Shown here in pieces: positions 1-7,871 of a stretch of 7,918 nt of DNA; positions within the stretch are counted from its first letter, which is position 1, and each line of letters begins with the position of its first letter. The notes below the pieces were generated by a model. It saw nothing but the letters and a program-made list of their open reading frames with translations. It was not told where the DNA came from and ran no database searches. Origin of the DNA: JBFLVQ01 sp040758525 (GTDB taxonomy: Bacteria > Acidobacteriota > Blastocatellia > Chloracidobacteriales > JADJPF01); assembly GCA_040758525.1 (NCBI GenBank), contig JBFLVQ010000454.1, forward strand, positions 1-7,918, read 5' to 3'. The translations under genes and the position numbers were made by a program.

Positions 1-3
1 TCT

Positions 4-1152
4 ATGTCTATCTTTTCATTGCGCCAAGTAATTTTGATCATAATATTCACATCAATTGCCAGTGTTATTGGCACATCCTGTCTACAGCGTTCCTCCTCGC
101 CAGCACCTACACCTCCTCCTCCCGTTACGATCTCAGAGCCTAGCGTCACTCAACAGGAACAGAATAATGTCGAGATATACCGTGCTGCCAGTCCTGCGGT
201 TGTGCATATTACTAGTACTGTGGCAGTAGAAGGGTTCTTTGGGGTCTTTCCTCAACAGGGTACTGGTTCTGGATCGATCATTGATAACCAAGGTCATATA
301 TTGACCAACTACCATGTTGTTCGTGATGCCAGGCGGTTGGATGTCACATTAGCAGACAAAAGTACCTATCGTGCCCAGTTAGTGGGAGCTGATCCTGATA
401 ATGATGTTGCGGTAATTAAGATCGATATTCCTTCTGATCGGGCGGTTGTGATTCCATTAGGCAGTTCCGCTCAGCTAGAAGTCGGTCAGAAGGCGCTTGC
501 AATCGGCAATCCCTTTGGTCTTGATCGTACCTTGACCACCGGTGTGATCAGTGGGTTAGGGCGACCTTTACGGCTCGACGATGGTCGTGTAATAGAGAAT
601 GTCATTCAAACCGATGCTTCCATTAATCCAGGCAATTCTGGCGGTCCTTTACTAAATAAGTATGGTCAGTTAATTGGCATTAATACTGCGATCTATAGTC
701 CTACGGGAGGCAGTGTAGGGATAGGTTTTGCGGTGCCGATCGATGGTGTAAAGAAGATTCTTCCTGAACTATTGGCATCCGGACGAGTACGCAAAGGATA
801 TCTAGGTATTACAATGGCTCCGCTTACACCTAGTCTTGCACAACAATTTGGTATTCAGGCAAAGCAAGGAGTAATCGTTGTTGAAGTGCAGGCAGGCGGC
901 CCTGCTGATGAGGCAGGATTACAGGGGATGCGTAATGAGAATCAATTGGGAGATATCATTATTAGTGTCAATGGAGAGACCATAGAAGAGCCAGGCAAGT
1001 TGGCAGGGATTATTGGTGAGCATAAGTCTGGTGAGAAGGTCAAATTTGGAATACTAAGACAAGGTAAACAGCTAGAGTTAGAAGTTACCCTAGGCGATAA
1101 ACCAGATAATACACCATCGCGACGACCAGGATTTTTTGATTGGCTACGCTAA
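4..1152 (+). CDS. HtrA/Deg-family periplasmic serine protease with one PDZ domain
   Basis: This gene encodes a 382-residue trypsin-like serine endopeptidase of the HtrA family, which cleaves or senses misfolded proteins in the cell envelope. The triad is intact: His104 in TNYHVV, Asp134 in DNDVAVIKID and Ser212 in GNSGGPL. The protease domain spans about residues 55-255. One PDZ domain follows at about 265-363 and opens with the GYLGI carboxylate-binding loop (265-269). Residues 8-23 are hydrophobic and precede Cys26, the only cysteine, then a Ser/Pro-rich linker (about 30-45), so the protein is either a lipoprotein or held by an uncleaved anchor. The -3 residue before Cys26 is Gly, so the lipobox is not canonical. 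Loop A (about 77-86) is short, unlike the long loop of DegP. One PDZ plus an N-terminal anchor is a DegS/Hho-like architecture (E. coli DegS is 355 residues). The ATG at base 4 gives a sensible signal region, but the frame is open to the window edge, so an upstream start cannot be excluded. The tail ends GFFDWLR. The specific orthologue name is uncertain. Confidence 0.95.
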   Translation: MSIFSLRQVILIIIFTSIASVIGTSCLQRSSSPAPTPPPPVTISEPSVTQQEQNNVEIYRAASPAVVHITSTVAVEGFFGVFPQQGTGSGSIIDNQGHILTNYHVVRDARRLDVTLADKSTYRAQLVGADPDNDVAVIKIDIPSDRAVVIPLGSSAQLEVGQKALAIGNPFGLDRTLTTGVISGLGRPLRLDDGRVIENVIQTDASINPGNSGGPLLNKYGQLIGINTAIYSPTGGSVGIGFAVPIDGVKKILPELLASGRVRKGYLGITMAPLTPSLAQQFGIQAKQGVIVVEVQAGGPADEAGLQGMRNENQLGDIIISVNGETIEEPGKLAGIIGEHKSGEKVKFGILRQGKQLELEVTLGDKPDNTPSRRPGFFDWLR

Positions 1153-1185
1153 TTCTTGTCATACGAAGCGGGAAATACCGCATTA

Positions 1186-1230
1186 CGATAAGGTAATCTG
1201 CTACTTAAAAATATAAAAAGCTCCTTATCG
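1186..1230. repeat. Perfect 8-bp inverted repeat CGATAAGG / CCTTATCG
   Basis: CGATAAGG at 1186-1193 is the exact reverse complement of CCTTATCG at 1223-1230, with 29 bases between the arms. The enclosed segment is A-rich and contains the TATAAA hexamer at 1212-1217. This layout could be a paired operator flanking a promoter -10 element or the outer stem of a leader RNA. It could also be chance, since an 8-bp pair in a short spacer is only mildly unusual. Confidence 0.4.
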
Positions 1231-1250
1231 ATTAGACGCGTTCGCCTAAT
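1231..1250. repeat. Short hairpin abutting the 8-bp inverted repeat
   Basis: ATTAG (1231-1235) pairs with CTAAT (1246-1250). After one A-C mismatch, CG (1237-1238) pairs with CG (1243-1244), leaving a 4-base loop at 1239-1242. The hairpin begins directly where the preceding 8-bp inverted repeat ends, so the two could stack coaxially in RNA. There is no T-run after it, so it does not look like an intrinsic terminator. Confidence 0.35.
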
Positions 1251-1265
1251 GTATTCTGAATCTCC

Positions 1266-1282
1266 GCGCAGTTTTTGTGCGC
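1266..1282. repeat. GCGCA/TGCGC hairpin covering the alternative TTG start
   Basis: GCGCA (1266-1270) pairs perfectly with TGCGC (1278-1282) around a 7-base T-rich loop (1271-1277). The TTG at 1275, the most upstream possible start of the next gene, straddles the loop and the 3' arm. That argues that this segment is untranslated leader and that the ATG at 1314 is the real start. Confidence 0.35.
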
Positions 1283-1313
1283 AAGGCGAAATTTATCTGC
1301 GTTTATAGCGACA

Positions 1314-4300
1314 ATGAGCAATATACCTGAGCCCCCAACAAAAGAGGTTACTCGGCTTAGCCGTCGTAAGCTGATCATAATAATAAGCCTTAGCATTCTC
1401 GCCGTCTCTATTATGCTACTGCTTGGAGGCGTCTACTATATTCGTACAGGGCGTCTAAATCGCTATATCGCCCGCGAAGTGGTTAATGCTTTAAGTGAAT
1501 ATGGTGTGCGTGCAGAGATTGAAAGATTGGAACTGTCCTGGAGTCCGCGCACCGTCAGAATGCGGGAGATAAAGCTCTACAATCAACAAAATGGCAACCT
1601 TATTGCCACGATCGCAAAGGCAGATCTGACTGTTAAGATACGTGAGCCTTATGCATTGCGGCTACGACGCGAGATCATTTTCCAACAACTTGATCTAAAC
1701 GATGTCGATCTGCGACTCAGTTTTGATACTGCAGGTGCTTCCAACCTTGATGGCTTGCATCAACCTTCGCCACGTGCGCCAAGTCGTATCAGCTTTGATT
1801 ATTCTAGCCTGACAGTGCGATTGAGTGATGGAAGTTTCCGACTAGAAGATCAAATGCGTGATATTACTGGAGAATTGGCAGGGTTGGTGGCACAAGGATC
1901 TCCTTTACCGAATCGTGAAACGGTGAGCCTGCAATTGAGATCAGGAACAGGAAATTTTCTCTATCAAAGGCGTGAAGGGCTTATAACCGCCATTGATCTG
2001 GCTGGCAACTTACAGGCTAGCGGTGCCGAGATTGAACGTTTGCATATAGATTCATCAATCGGCGATCTAAATGCCCATGGAAGCCTGACAGATTGGCTAA
2101 AACCACGCTACCATATAGAGACTCAAGCCCGTGTGGGACTGGATGCTTTAGCAAGAGTCTTCATGCCATCCAATCGACTACAAGGCAATGTCTCTTTCCA
2201 AGGGCTACTGCAAGGAGAGGGCGCACATTACCAATTAAGTGGTGGGATTACTGCTAATGAAGTAGTTGCCGACAACACACGCTTGCGTGGAGTGCGGATA
2301 AATAACTTTACCTTAAAGTCAGATGATAAACGTATCGATTTCACTGGGCGGCAAGTGCAGGTAGCAATGTTTGTAACCGAGCAGGCGACAATGGCGGATA
2401 TGTCGCTGTCAGATTTTCGTGGCGAGCAGAGTGGAGATGTGATTCACATTACTGCAGCAAGAGTAGCGATCTCACGCCTTAATTTTGCTCAAAATCAACT
2501 TTTAGAAATGGCATTACGCACTCCTGACTTTGTGCTAAACAAGCAACATTATCAGTTGCGTGCGGCTGTTAATTTAGGTAGTGGAAAAATCGGCTCATTA
2601 CATATAGGTAACACACGAGGACAACTTGTTGCTGATAACGACACAATAAAGCTAGATACCTTTGATGCTACATTGTTAGGAGGAAGAGCTACCGGTCAAT
2701 TGAATATAGAGACGGCAAGAGGCGATGTCTCTCAACTACAAGCTCGTTTTGCTGATCTAGATACTGCCCAACTCTATACACTATTGGCACCCTCGCAAGC
2801 CCCTTTACGTGGAAATATAGTGGGCAGAGTGGAATTAAATTGGCCTGGTATAGATATTCACGCAATGAATGGTACGATCGAGGCACAACTACATGGTCAA
2901 ACTAGTACATCTGCTGATACCATTCCATTAACCGGTGATATCTATGCACGTGCACAGCGCGGTGAATTGGAGTTAGATCGGTTTAAGTTAATGACCGATA
3001 CTACTACACTGACTGCACAAGGTCGCGTCTCGCTGACTGGTAATGCTGACCTGCAGTTTACTATTGCTTCTACACGTGCTCGTGAAGTGCAGACAATCCT
3101 TAGTTCATTAGGATCAGCAAATCAGATCTTCGCAGATTACGATCTACAACTGGATGGTGAATTAAAATTTACTGGAAGAGTATCCGGCTCTTTCAAAGAT
3201 CCCGCATTAGCAGGATCTTTGAGTATCGGAAGTGTAAATATTTATGGTGAAGCTTTAGGTAGTCTAAGTGGTCAACTGCTCTTCTCGCCTACCGAGGTAC
3301 GATTTGAGAATGGTCAATTGATTGCCAATCAGGGTGGGCGCGCACAATTTTCTTATCATGCTCCTCGTGCGCCAACAGCAACTGAAGGACAACTTGATCT
3401 AGTATTCGAAAATATTCAGTTTGATCGATCATTTCTTGCTGGTAAGTTTTCTGGCTCAGTAAATCTAACTGGGTTACCTGCCTCTGCACAAGGTAGTGCG
3501 CGGATAAAAATGGTGGAAGGAGCAATTTTAGGTCAATCTGTGAAGAGTGCACAAGCTGAATTGATCTTTGATAGAGAAACAGCCAGACTAGTACCACTCG
3601 AAGTAAGTATGCCACAAGCAGAGTTGAATGCTCGTGGTAGCTTGAATCTACGTAGTTTGGATTTCGAATTTCAAGGACAGGCTTGTCAGATCGACCTTGC
3701 ACAGCTATCAACAGCATTGAATCTAACTGCACACATTAGTGGTACTGTAGATACAGATTTTCATATCAGCGGCAATCTGCGTGATACTGAGCAACTCGCC
3801 GTCAATGTTAATGGAGAAGGTCGAAACATAGTAGTTGAAGGAAGGGCAGTGGAGGCATTGAAGCTGACAGCACAAACACTGCCGGAAGGGCGTATAGGCG
3901 TCAATCTTAATGCAACTATTGCGGGCAGAATGCAATCAGCACGTGCAACGCTAGATTTACGGCAACCAGGTCGTCCTATTCTGATTGAAAGTGATCTGGA
4001 GAATTTCGATATTGCGCCATTAGTAGCAGCTTTTGCTCCAGAACTGGGAACTAGACTAAGCGGAAGTGTGACCGGCAAATTACGTTTGAGTGGGCCAACT
4101 GCTGATGATGAGATCTTGTCTAAGTTGCAAGGTAATTTACAACTCACTGTCACAGCATTAAAGCTTGCCGGAAGAGATGTCAATATTGAAACGCCTATTA
4201 ATATCTCATTCAATAATGCACAGATCAATCTACCACCTACACGTGTGCAAGGCGAAGGTATGGATCTTGCCATTGGTGGTACGATCGGCTTAAGCGGTGC

Positions 4301-7300
4301 TGCAGAACTCGATTTTGCTGTTAATGGTACGGCTAATTTGGAAAAATTTAACTTAGCCAATTCAGATCTTTTCCTTGGTGGACAGGTTGTAATTGATGCA
4401 CGTATTGCAGGAACAGCAGCAGATCCACAACTGACCGGTCAAGTGCAAGCGAGTGAAGTCTCATTCTCCAATCCTGCTTTAGGGATTACTCTGGAAGAGG
4501 GAAAAGGGCGTATAGTGTTCTCAGGTAACCAAGCTACTCTGGAGAGTTTTACTGCACGCGCCAATGATGGTGAGGTACGTGTAAATGGGGCTATGACATT
4601 TGTTGGATGGCAGCCTAATCAATGGCAATTTCAAATGACCGCCAGTGAAATGGCGCTACTTTTTCAGGGTGTGCTAGCAACAATCAGTGTTGAAATCACT
4701 TTGACTGGTACACCAGCAGGACAGGAATTAAAAGGTACGGCCAACATTGTTCAAGCAGAATATACCGCTAACATAGATCTCAACAATATGATCTCCGGTC
4801 CCGGCACAGGAGGCTCGATGGGATTTGATCTGCTAGCAGGAATAGCAAGTCCTAGTTACATTCCTCCTGTGCATTTGGATGTAAAGCTAACAGCGCATGA
4901 CTCACTACTAATACGCAATGATCAAATTAGCACCGTCGCCTCTATGTCACTAAATTTAGCAGGCACGCTTGAGCAACCTAATCTAAATGGTCGTATCACT
5001 TTGCAAGGTGGCACAATAAAGTTCCGTAGTCAGCGTTATGAGATAACAACAGGGAGTGTAGAACTGCCGGCTGGTAGCGGGGCATCTCCTTTTGTCAATC
5101 TTCTTGCTGAAGGTGATGTAGGCAATTATCACGTCCAGATAGGTATTATTGGGCCAGTTGATGATCTAGATGTTACATTGCGCGCTGACCCAGAGTTGAC
5201 ACGTGCCGAGATTCTTGCATTGGTTGCAACAGGACATATCGAGCCAGGTACATTGGGCACCACAACGACCGATTCTGCCTTGGGTACAGCAGCCTCATTG
5301 CTACTGGAGGAGTTTATTTCTCGACCCATTGGGCAACAGACGGAACAGTTGTTAGGCATTAGTCGCTTCCAACTTGACCCAATACTGCGTCCTGATGCTA
5401 ATCCTGCTGCACGACTAACCGTAGGACAACAGATCACACGTAAGCTCTCTCTTACTTATTCGACCAATCTTTCTGCAGAACAAGATCAGACCGTGCTGGG
5501 AGAGTATGATTTCTCGCGGCGCTTTTCTGCGCTTGCTACCTTTAGTCAAGGAGGCACATCAGCACGTGCTGGTAGAGATGACAACGAGTTCACTTTTGGT
5601 GTGCGTGGTCGCACACGATTCTCACTAGGTTTCAAAAATCCGACCATTGTACCATCTAGTCCTCGTGCCAATGTTACACCTGCGGCTAAGTCGGCTGTTA
5701 ATGTGATTGTTAACCTGCCCAAGGGAGTAGATATCAGCAAAGAGAAGAGACGCGAACTGCTGCCCCTCATGCGAGAAGGCTTTAGCCGTCCATTGTTACG
5801 GCTAGGTGAACGCAATTTGACCAATTACCTGCAAGAACGTGGATATTTCTTTGCCGAAGTAAGTGCACATTGTCAGCCTACCAATTGTAATGATCCTAAT
5901 GCCGCGGTGTTTTATGATGTTGAACTAGGCGAGCGCCTAGCTCTAGCAGAGATTCGTATAGAAGGTACTGAGCTGTTAACCAAAAAAGATCTGGAATCAG
6001 AACTACAGTCCAAGGAAGCCAGCTTGCTAGGCGGTATTCCTCTCTTCAAGTCACTGCCGCTTATTGGTGGCAGCGCACGCGGTATTACTAGCAATGATCG
6101 TTTGCGCCATGATCGTGAGCTAATTCGCCGACGTCTTGTCGATCTAGGTTTTCGTTCAGCACGTGTCGATACACGGTTGGCTTTCAAACGTGCTAGCGAT
6201 GATCTACTAGTTATCTTCCAGGTTGAAGAAGGCCCACGCGCAATGGTGGTAGAAATAGTATTGCAAGGCAATACACTATTTTCTACTACAGAATTGCGTG
6301 CGGAGATGCCCATTAATGAAGGCGAACCATTCTCGCCTACAGAAGTGCGTGAGAGTCAACGTGCGTTAAAAGATTACTATGCCCGGCAAGGCTATCTTGA
6401 TACAAATGCTGAACTAGATATTGCTGATCTAAACGATAACCGAGTACGCTTGATCTATAGCTTAAATGAGGGTGCACGCGCAATCGTCAAGGAGATTGTT
6501 GTACAGGGACAGACCAAAACTAGTGTAGCAGCAATTACTAGATTCTTTGCTTTTCAGCCTGGTGATGTGCTCACACCGGAGAAGTTACAGCGTACTCAGA
6601 GAGATCTCTATGCTACTGGCGCTTTTCGTGAAATAGATATCGACGTAGAGCCATTGCCAGAAGATAGTAGCGCACCACGCCGTGTAATTGTCAATGTTGT
6701 AGAAGCCAAACCATTACTAGCCGTTTATGGAATTGGATATTCGACTGATGATGGACCACGTGCGCTACTTGAATTAACTAATACAAATCTGTTTGGATTG
6801 GTTAATACAGCTTCATTACGACTACGTGGTAGTCCAAATGATCAGTTGATCCAGTTCCAATTCATTGATCAGCGCCCATTTGGATATCGTTGGCCTGTGA
6901 CTTTTTCTGCCTTCTACGATCGTAATACCAACTTGCGTGCTTTTACACGACGATTATTAAATAATAGTGGAGAAAGAATACCACCAGTCACATTTGGTCT
7001 TTCCCGCTTCGCTACTTTCATACAGCTAGAGAGAAAGTTGGCCGAGACCACTTCATTACGGCTACGTTACAATTTTGAAAATACCAAACTTATCAATGCC
7101 GAGAATATTCCCACCATTGAGCTTGGTCGCACTCAACGCAGCATTCGTCTGGCAATGTTCTCTGTTGGTATTTCGCGTGACAAACGTGACAGTGCGCTAG
7201 ATCCCACGCAGGGTCAGCTCTTGAGCATAGATCATTCTCTTGCTGCACGTATTTTGGGTGGCAACGAGTCATTTAATAAATTCTTCTTTAACTACCAACG

Positions 7301-7835
7301 CTATGAGAAGCTGCCTGCATCAGTGCCACTATTGCGAGGCGCCGTGATTGCAATGGCAGCACGGATCGGTTTGGCCGCGCCTTTCAATAGACGTGATGGT
7401 GAAGGAGAAGATCTGCTTCCAATTAGTGAGCGCTTCTTCGCGGGTGGCGCAACAACATTGCGCGGTTTCCGATTTGAGGAAGCAGGGCCACAAGCGATCC
7501 TAGAACCACGTACCCCAGCAGAACTGCCTACACTGGTTCCTGTCGGTGGGAATGCACTAACCGTCTTCAATTTTGAGTTACGCTATCCATTAGCAGGACG
7601 GCTAGAGTTAGTGCCATTTTACGATCTAGGAAATGTTTTCCCACATGTGCGTGATATAAGCTTTGGTCAAATGACCAATAGTATAGGTCTAGGGTTACGT
7701 GTCAGAACCCCACTGGGGCCCATAGGGATCGACTATGGTTACTTGCTCGATCCACCTAGCTTTGTTACTGCCACGGGCGGCTTATTACGACCGCGCCGTG
7801 GCGTGATTCATATAAAATTTGGACAGAATTTCTAG
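1314..7835 (+). CDS. Single-chain TamB-TamA/BamA fusion: inner-membrane-anchored bridge plus Omp85 barrel
   Basis: The 2173-residue product fuses a TamB-like bridge to an Omp85 insertase. Numbering starts at the ATG at 1314. A basic stretch and a membrane segment (about 20-43) are followed by AsmA/TamB-like beta-rich repeats. The TamB C-terminal domain (about 1186-1438) carries the family signature around DPEL (1292-1295) and LALVATG (1301-1307). After a Pro/Ala linker (about 1441-1461) come four POTRA-like units: about 1462-1542, 1543-1642, 1643-1722 and 1723-1799. The barrel (1800-2173) shows DKRD (1956-1959) with a downstream P..G, the LRGF form of the loop-6 motif (2049-2052), FYDLGN (2102-2107), TPLGPIGIDYG (2132-2142) and a terminal Phe. 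E. coli TamB is 1259 residues, and E. coli TamA is 577 with three POTRAs. The predicted role is lipid transfer or barrel assembly across the periplasm. A TTG at 1275 would add 13 residues, but it lies in a hairpin. Neither start has a clear ribosome binding site. Domain identity is firm; function is inferred. Confidence 0.93.
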   Translation: MSNIPEPPTKEVTRLSRRKLIIIISLSILAVSIMLLLGGVYYIRTGRLNRYIAREVVNALSEYGVRAEIERLELSWSPRTVRMREIKLYNQQNGNLIATIAKADLTVKIREPYALRLRREIIFQQLDLNDVDLRLSFDTAGASNLDGLHQPSPRAPSRISFDYSSLTVRLSDGSFRLEDQMRDITGELAGLVAQGSPLPNRETVSLQLRSGTGNFLYQRREGLITAIDLAGNLQASGAEIERLHIDSSIGDLNAHGSLTDWLKPRYHIETQARVGLDALARVFMPSNRLQGNVSFQGLLQGEGAHYQLSGGITANEVVADNTRLRGVRINNFTLKSDDKRIDFTGRQVQVAMFVTEQATMADMSLSDFRGEQSGDVIHITAARVAISRLNFAQNQLLEMALRTPDFVLNKQHYQLRAAVNLGSGKIGSLHIGNTRGQLVADNDTIKLDTFDATLLGGRATGQLNIETARGDVSQLQARFADLDTAQLYTLLAPSQAPLRGNIVGRVELNWPGIDIHAMNGTIEAQLHGQTSTSADTIPLTGDIYARAQRGELELDRFKLMTDTTTLTAQGRVSLTGNADLQFTIASTRAREVQTILSSLGSANQIFADYDLQLDGELKFTGRVSGSFKDPALAGSLSIGSVNIYGEALGSLSGQLLFSPTEVRFENGQLIANQGGRAQFSYHAPRAPTATEGQLDLVFENIQFDRSFLAGKFSGSVNLTGLPASAQGSARIKMVEGAILGQSVKSAQAELIFDRETARLVPLEVSMPQAELNARGSLNLRSLDFEFQGQACQIDLAQLSTALNLTAHISGTVDTDFHISGNLRDTEQLAVNVNGEGRNIVVEGRAVEALKLTAQTLPEGRIGVNLNATIAGRMQSARATLDLRQPGRPILIESDLENFDIAPLVAAFAPELGTRLSGSVTGKLRLSGPTADDEILSKLQGNLQLTVTALKLAGRDVNIETPINISFNNAQINLPPTRVQGEGMDLAIGGTIGLSGAAELDFAVNGTANLEKFNLANSDLFLGGQVVIDARIAGTAADPQLTGQVQASEVSFSNPALGITLEEGKGRIVFSGNQATLESFTARANDGEVRVNGAMTFVGWQPNQWQFQMTASEMALLFQGVLATISVEITLTGTPAGQELKGTANIVQAEYTANIDLNNMISGPGTGGSMGFDLLAGIASPSYIPPVHLDVKLTAHDSLLIRNDQISTVASMSLNLAGTLEQPNLNGRITLQGGTIKFRSQRYEITTGSVELPAGSGASPFVNLLAEGDVGNYHVQIGIIGPVDDLDVTLRADPELTRAEILALVATGHIEPGTLGTTTTDSALGTAASLLLEEFISRPIGQQTEQLLGISRFQLDPILRPDANPAARLTVGQQITRKLSLTYSTNLSAEQDQTVLGEYDFSRRFSALATFSQGGTSARAGRDDNEFTFGVRGRTRFSLGFKNPTIVPSSPRANVTPAAKSAVNVIVNLPKGVDISKEKRRELLPLMREGFSRPLLRLGERNLTNYLQERGYFFAEVSAHCQPTNCNDPNAAVFYDVELGERLALAEIRIEGTELLTKKDLESELQSKEASLLGGIPLFKSLPLIGGSARGITSNDRLRHDRELIRRRLVDLGFRSARVDTRLAFKRASDDLLVIFQVEEGPRAMVVEIVLQGNTLFSTTELRAEMPINEGEPFSPTEVRESQRALKDYYARQGYLDTNAELDIADLNDNRVRLIYSLNEGARAIVKEIVVQGQTKTSVAAITRFFAFQPGDVLTPEKLQRTQRDLYATGAFREIDIDVEPLPEDSSAPRRVIVNVVEAKPLLAVYGIGYSTDDGPRALLELTNTNLFGLVNTASLRLRGSPNDQLIQFQFIDQRPFGYRWPVTFSAFYDRNTNLRAFTRRLLNNSGERIPPVTFGLSRFATFIQLERKLAETTSLRLRYNFENTKLINAENIPTIELGRTQRSIRLAMFSVGISRDKRDSALDPTQGQLLSIDHSLAARILGGNESFNKFFFNYQRYEKLPASVPLLRGAVIAMAARIGLAAPFNRRDGEGEDLLPISERFFAGGATTLRGFRFEEAGPQAILEPRTPAELPTLVPVGGNALTVFNFELRYPLAGRLELVPFYDLGNVFPHVRDISFGQMTNSIGLGLRVRTPLGPIGIDYGYLLDPPSFVTATGGLLRPRRGVIHIKFGQNF

Positions 7836-7845
7836 ATTTCTAGAT
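7830..7845. repeat. 8-bp tandem duplication spanning the stop codon
   Basis: TTCTAGAT occurs twice head to tail, at 7830-7837 and 7838-7845. The first copy supplies the end of the terminal Phe codon and the TAG stop (7833-7835). The second copy is entirely untranslated, so the duplication does not alter the protein. It looks like replication slippage. Confidence 0.6.
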
Positions 7846-7865
7846 AGACTCATTATTTAGTCTAT
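7844..7865 (+). terminator. AT-rich 7-bp hairpin just after the large gene
   Basis: ATAGACT (7844-7850) pairs perfectly with AGTCTAT (7859-7865) around an 8-base loop. The stem starts 9 bases after the stop codon. It is AT-rich and has no T-run behind it, so it is a weak intrinsic terminator at best. It may instead act as a 3'-end stabilising stem or be incidental. Confidence 0.25.
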
Positions 7866-7871
7866 AGATTA

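Larger units (their letters stand above)
1153..1313. other. 161-base intergenic spacer rich in inverted repeats
   Basis: No gene is supported between the protease stop and the preferred start of the large envelope gene. The spacer holds a small GCGG/CCGC hairpin (1168-1171 with 1178-1181, 6-base loop), then the three inverted repeats listed separately. No stem is followed by a T-run that would make a convincing intrinsic terminator. A TATAAA hexamer at 1212-1217 could serve as a -10 box, but no good -35 sits at the right distance. TTGTCA at 1156-1161 is -35-like but lacks a clear partner. A promoter for the downstream gene may lie here, but it cannot be assigned with confidence. Confidence 0.6.

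Noticed and set aside
1275..1313. TTG start at 1275 adding 13 residues to the large protein
   Set aside because: TTG is a rarer start, lies in a hairpin, has no ribosome binding site and would add a Cys/Arg-containing extension. The ATG at 1314 places a normal short basic N-terminus before the membrane anchor. It is not strictly excluded.
3761..4360. A 199-codon open frame on the minus strand within the large gene
   Set aside because: It lies wholly antisense to well-supported TamB-like coding sequence, has a Ser/Pro/Leu-rich composition typical of a shadow frame and no recognisable domain. The same applies to the other minus-strand frames at 133-315, 2689-2886, 3289-3732, 3723-3935, 5129-5437, 5546-5824, 5912-6313 and 7301-7570.
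1771..6762. Excess of the palindrome CACGTG (I count nine, at 1771, 2947, 3073, 3940, 4240, 5200, 5563, 6160 and 6757)
   Set aside because: Most arise from a codon ending CA followed by the Arg codon CGT and a codon beginning with G, so codon preference explains them. There is no regular spacing or non-coding copy to suggest a binding site array.
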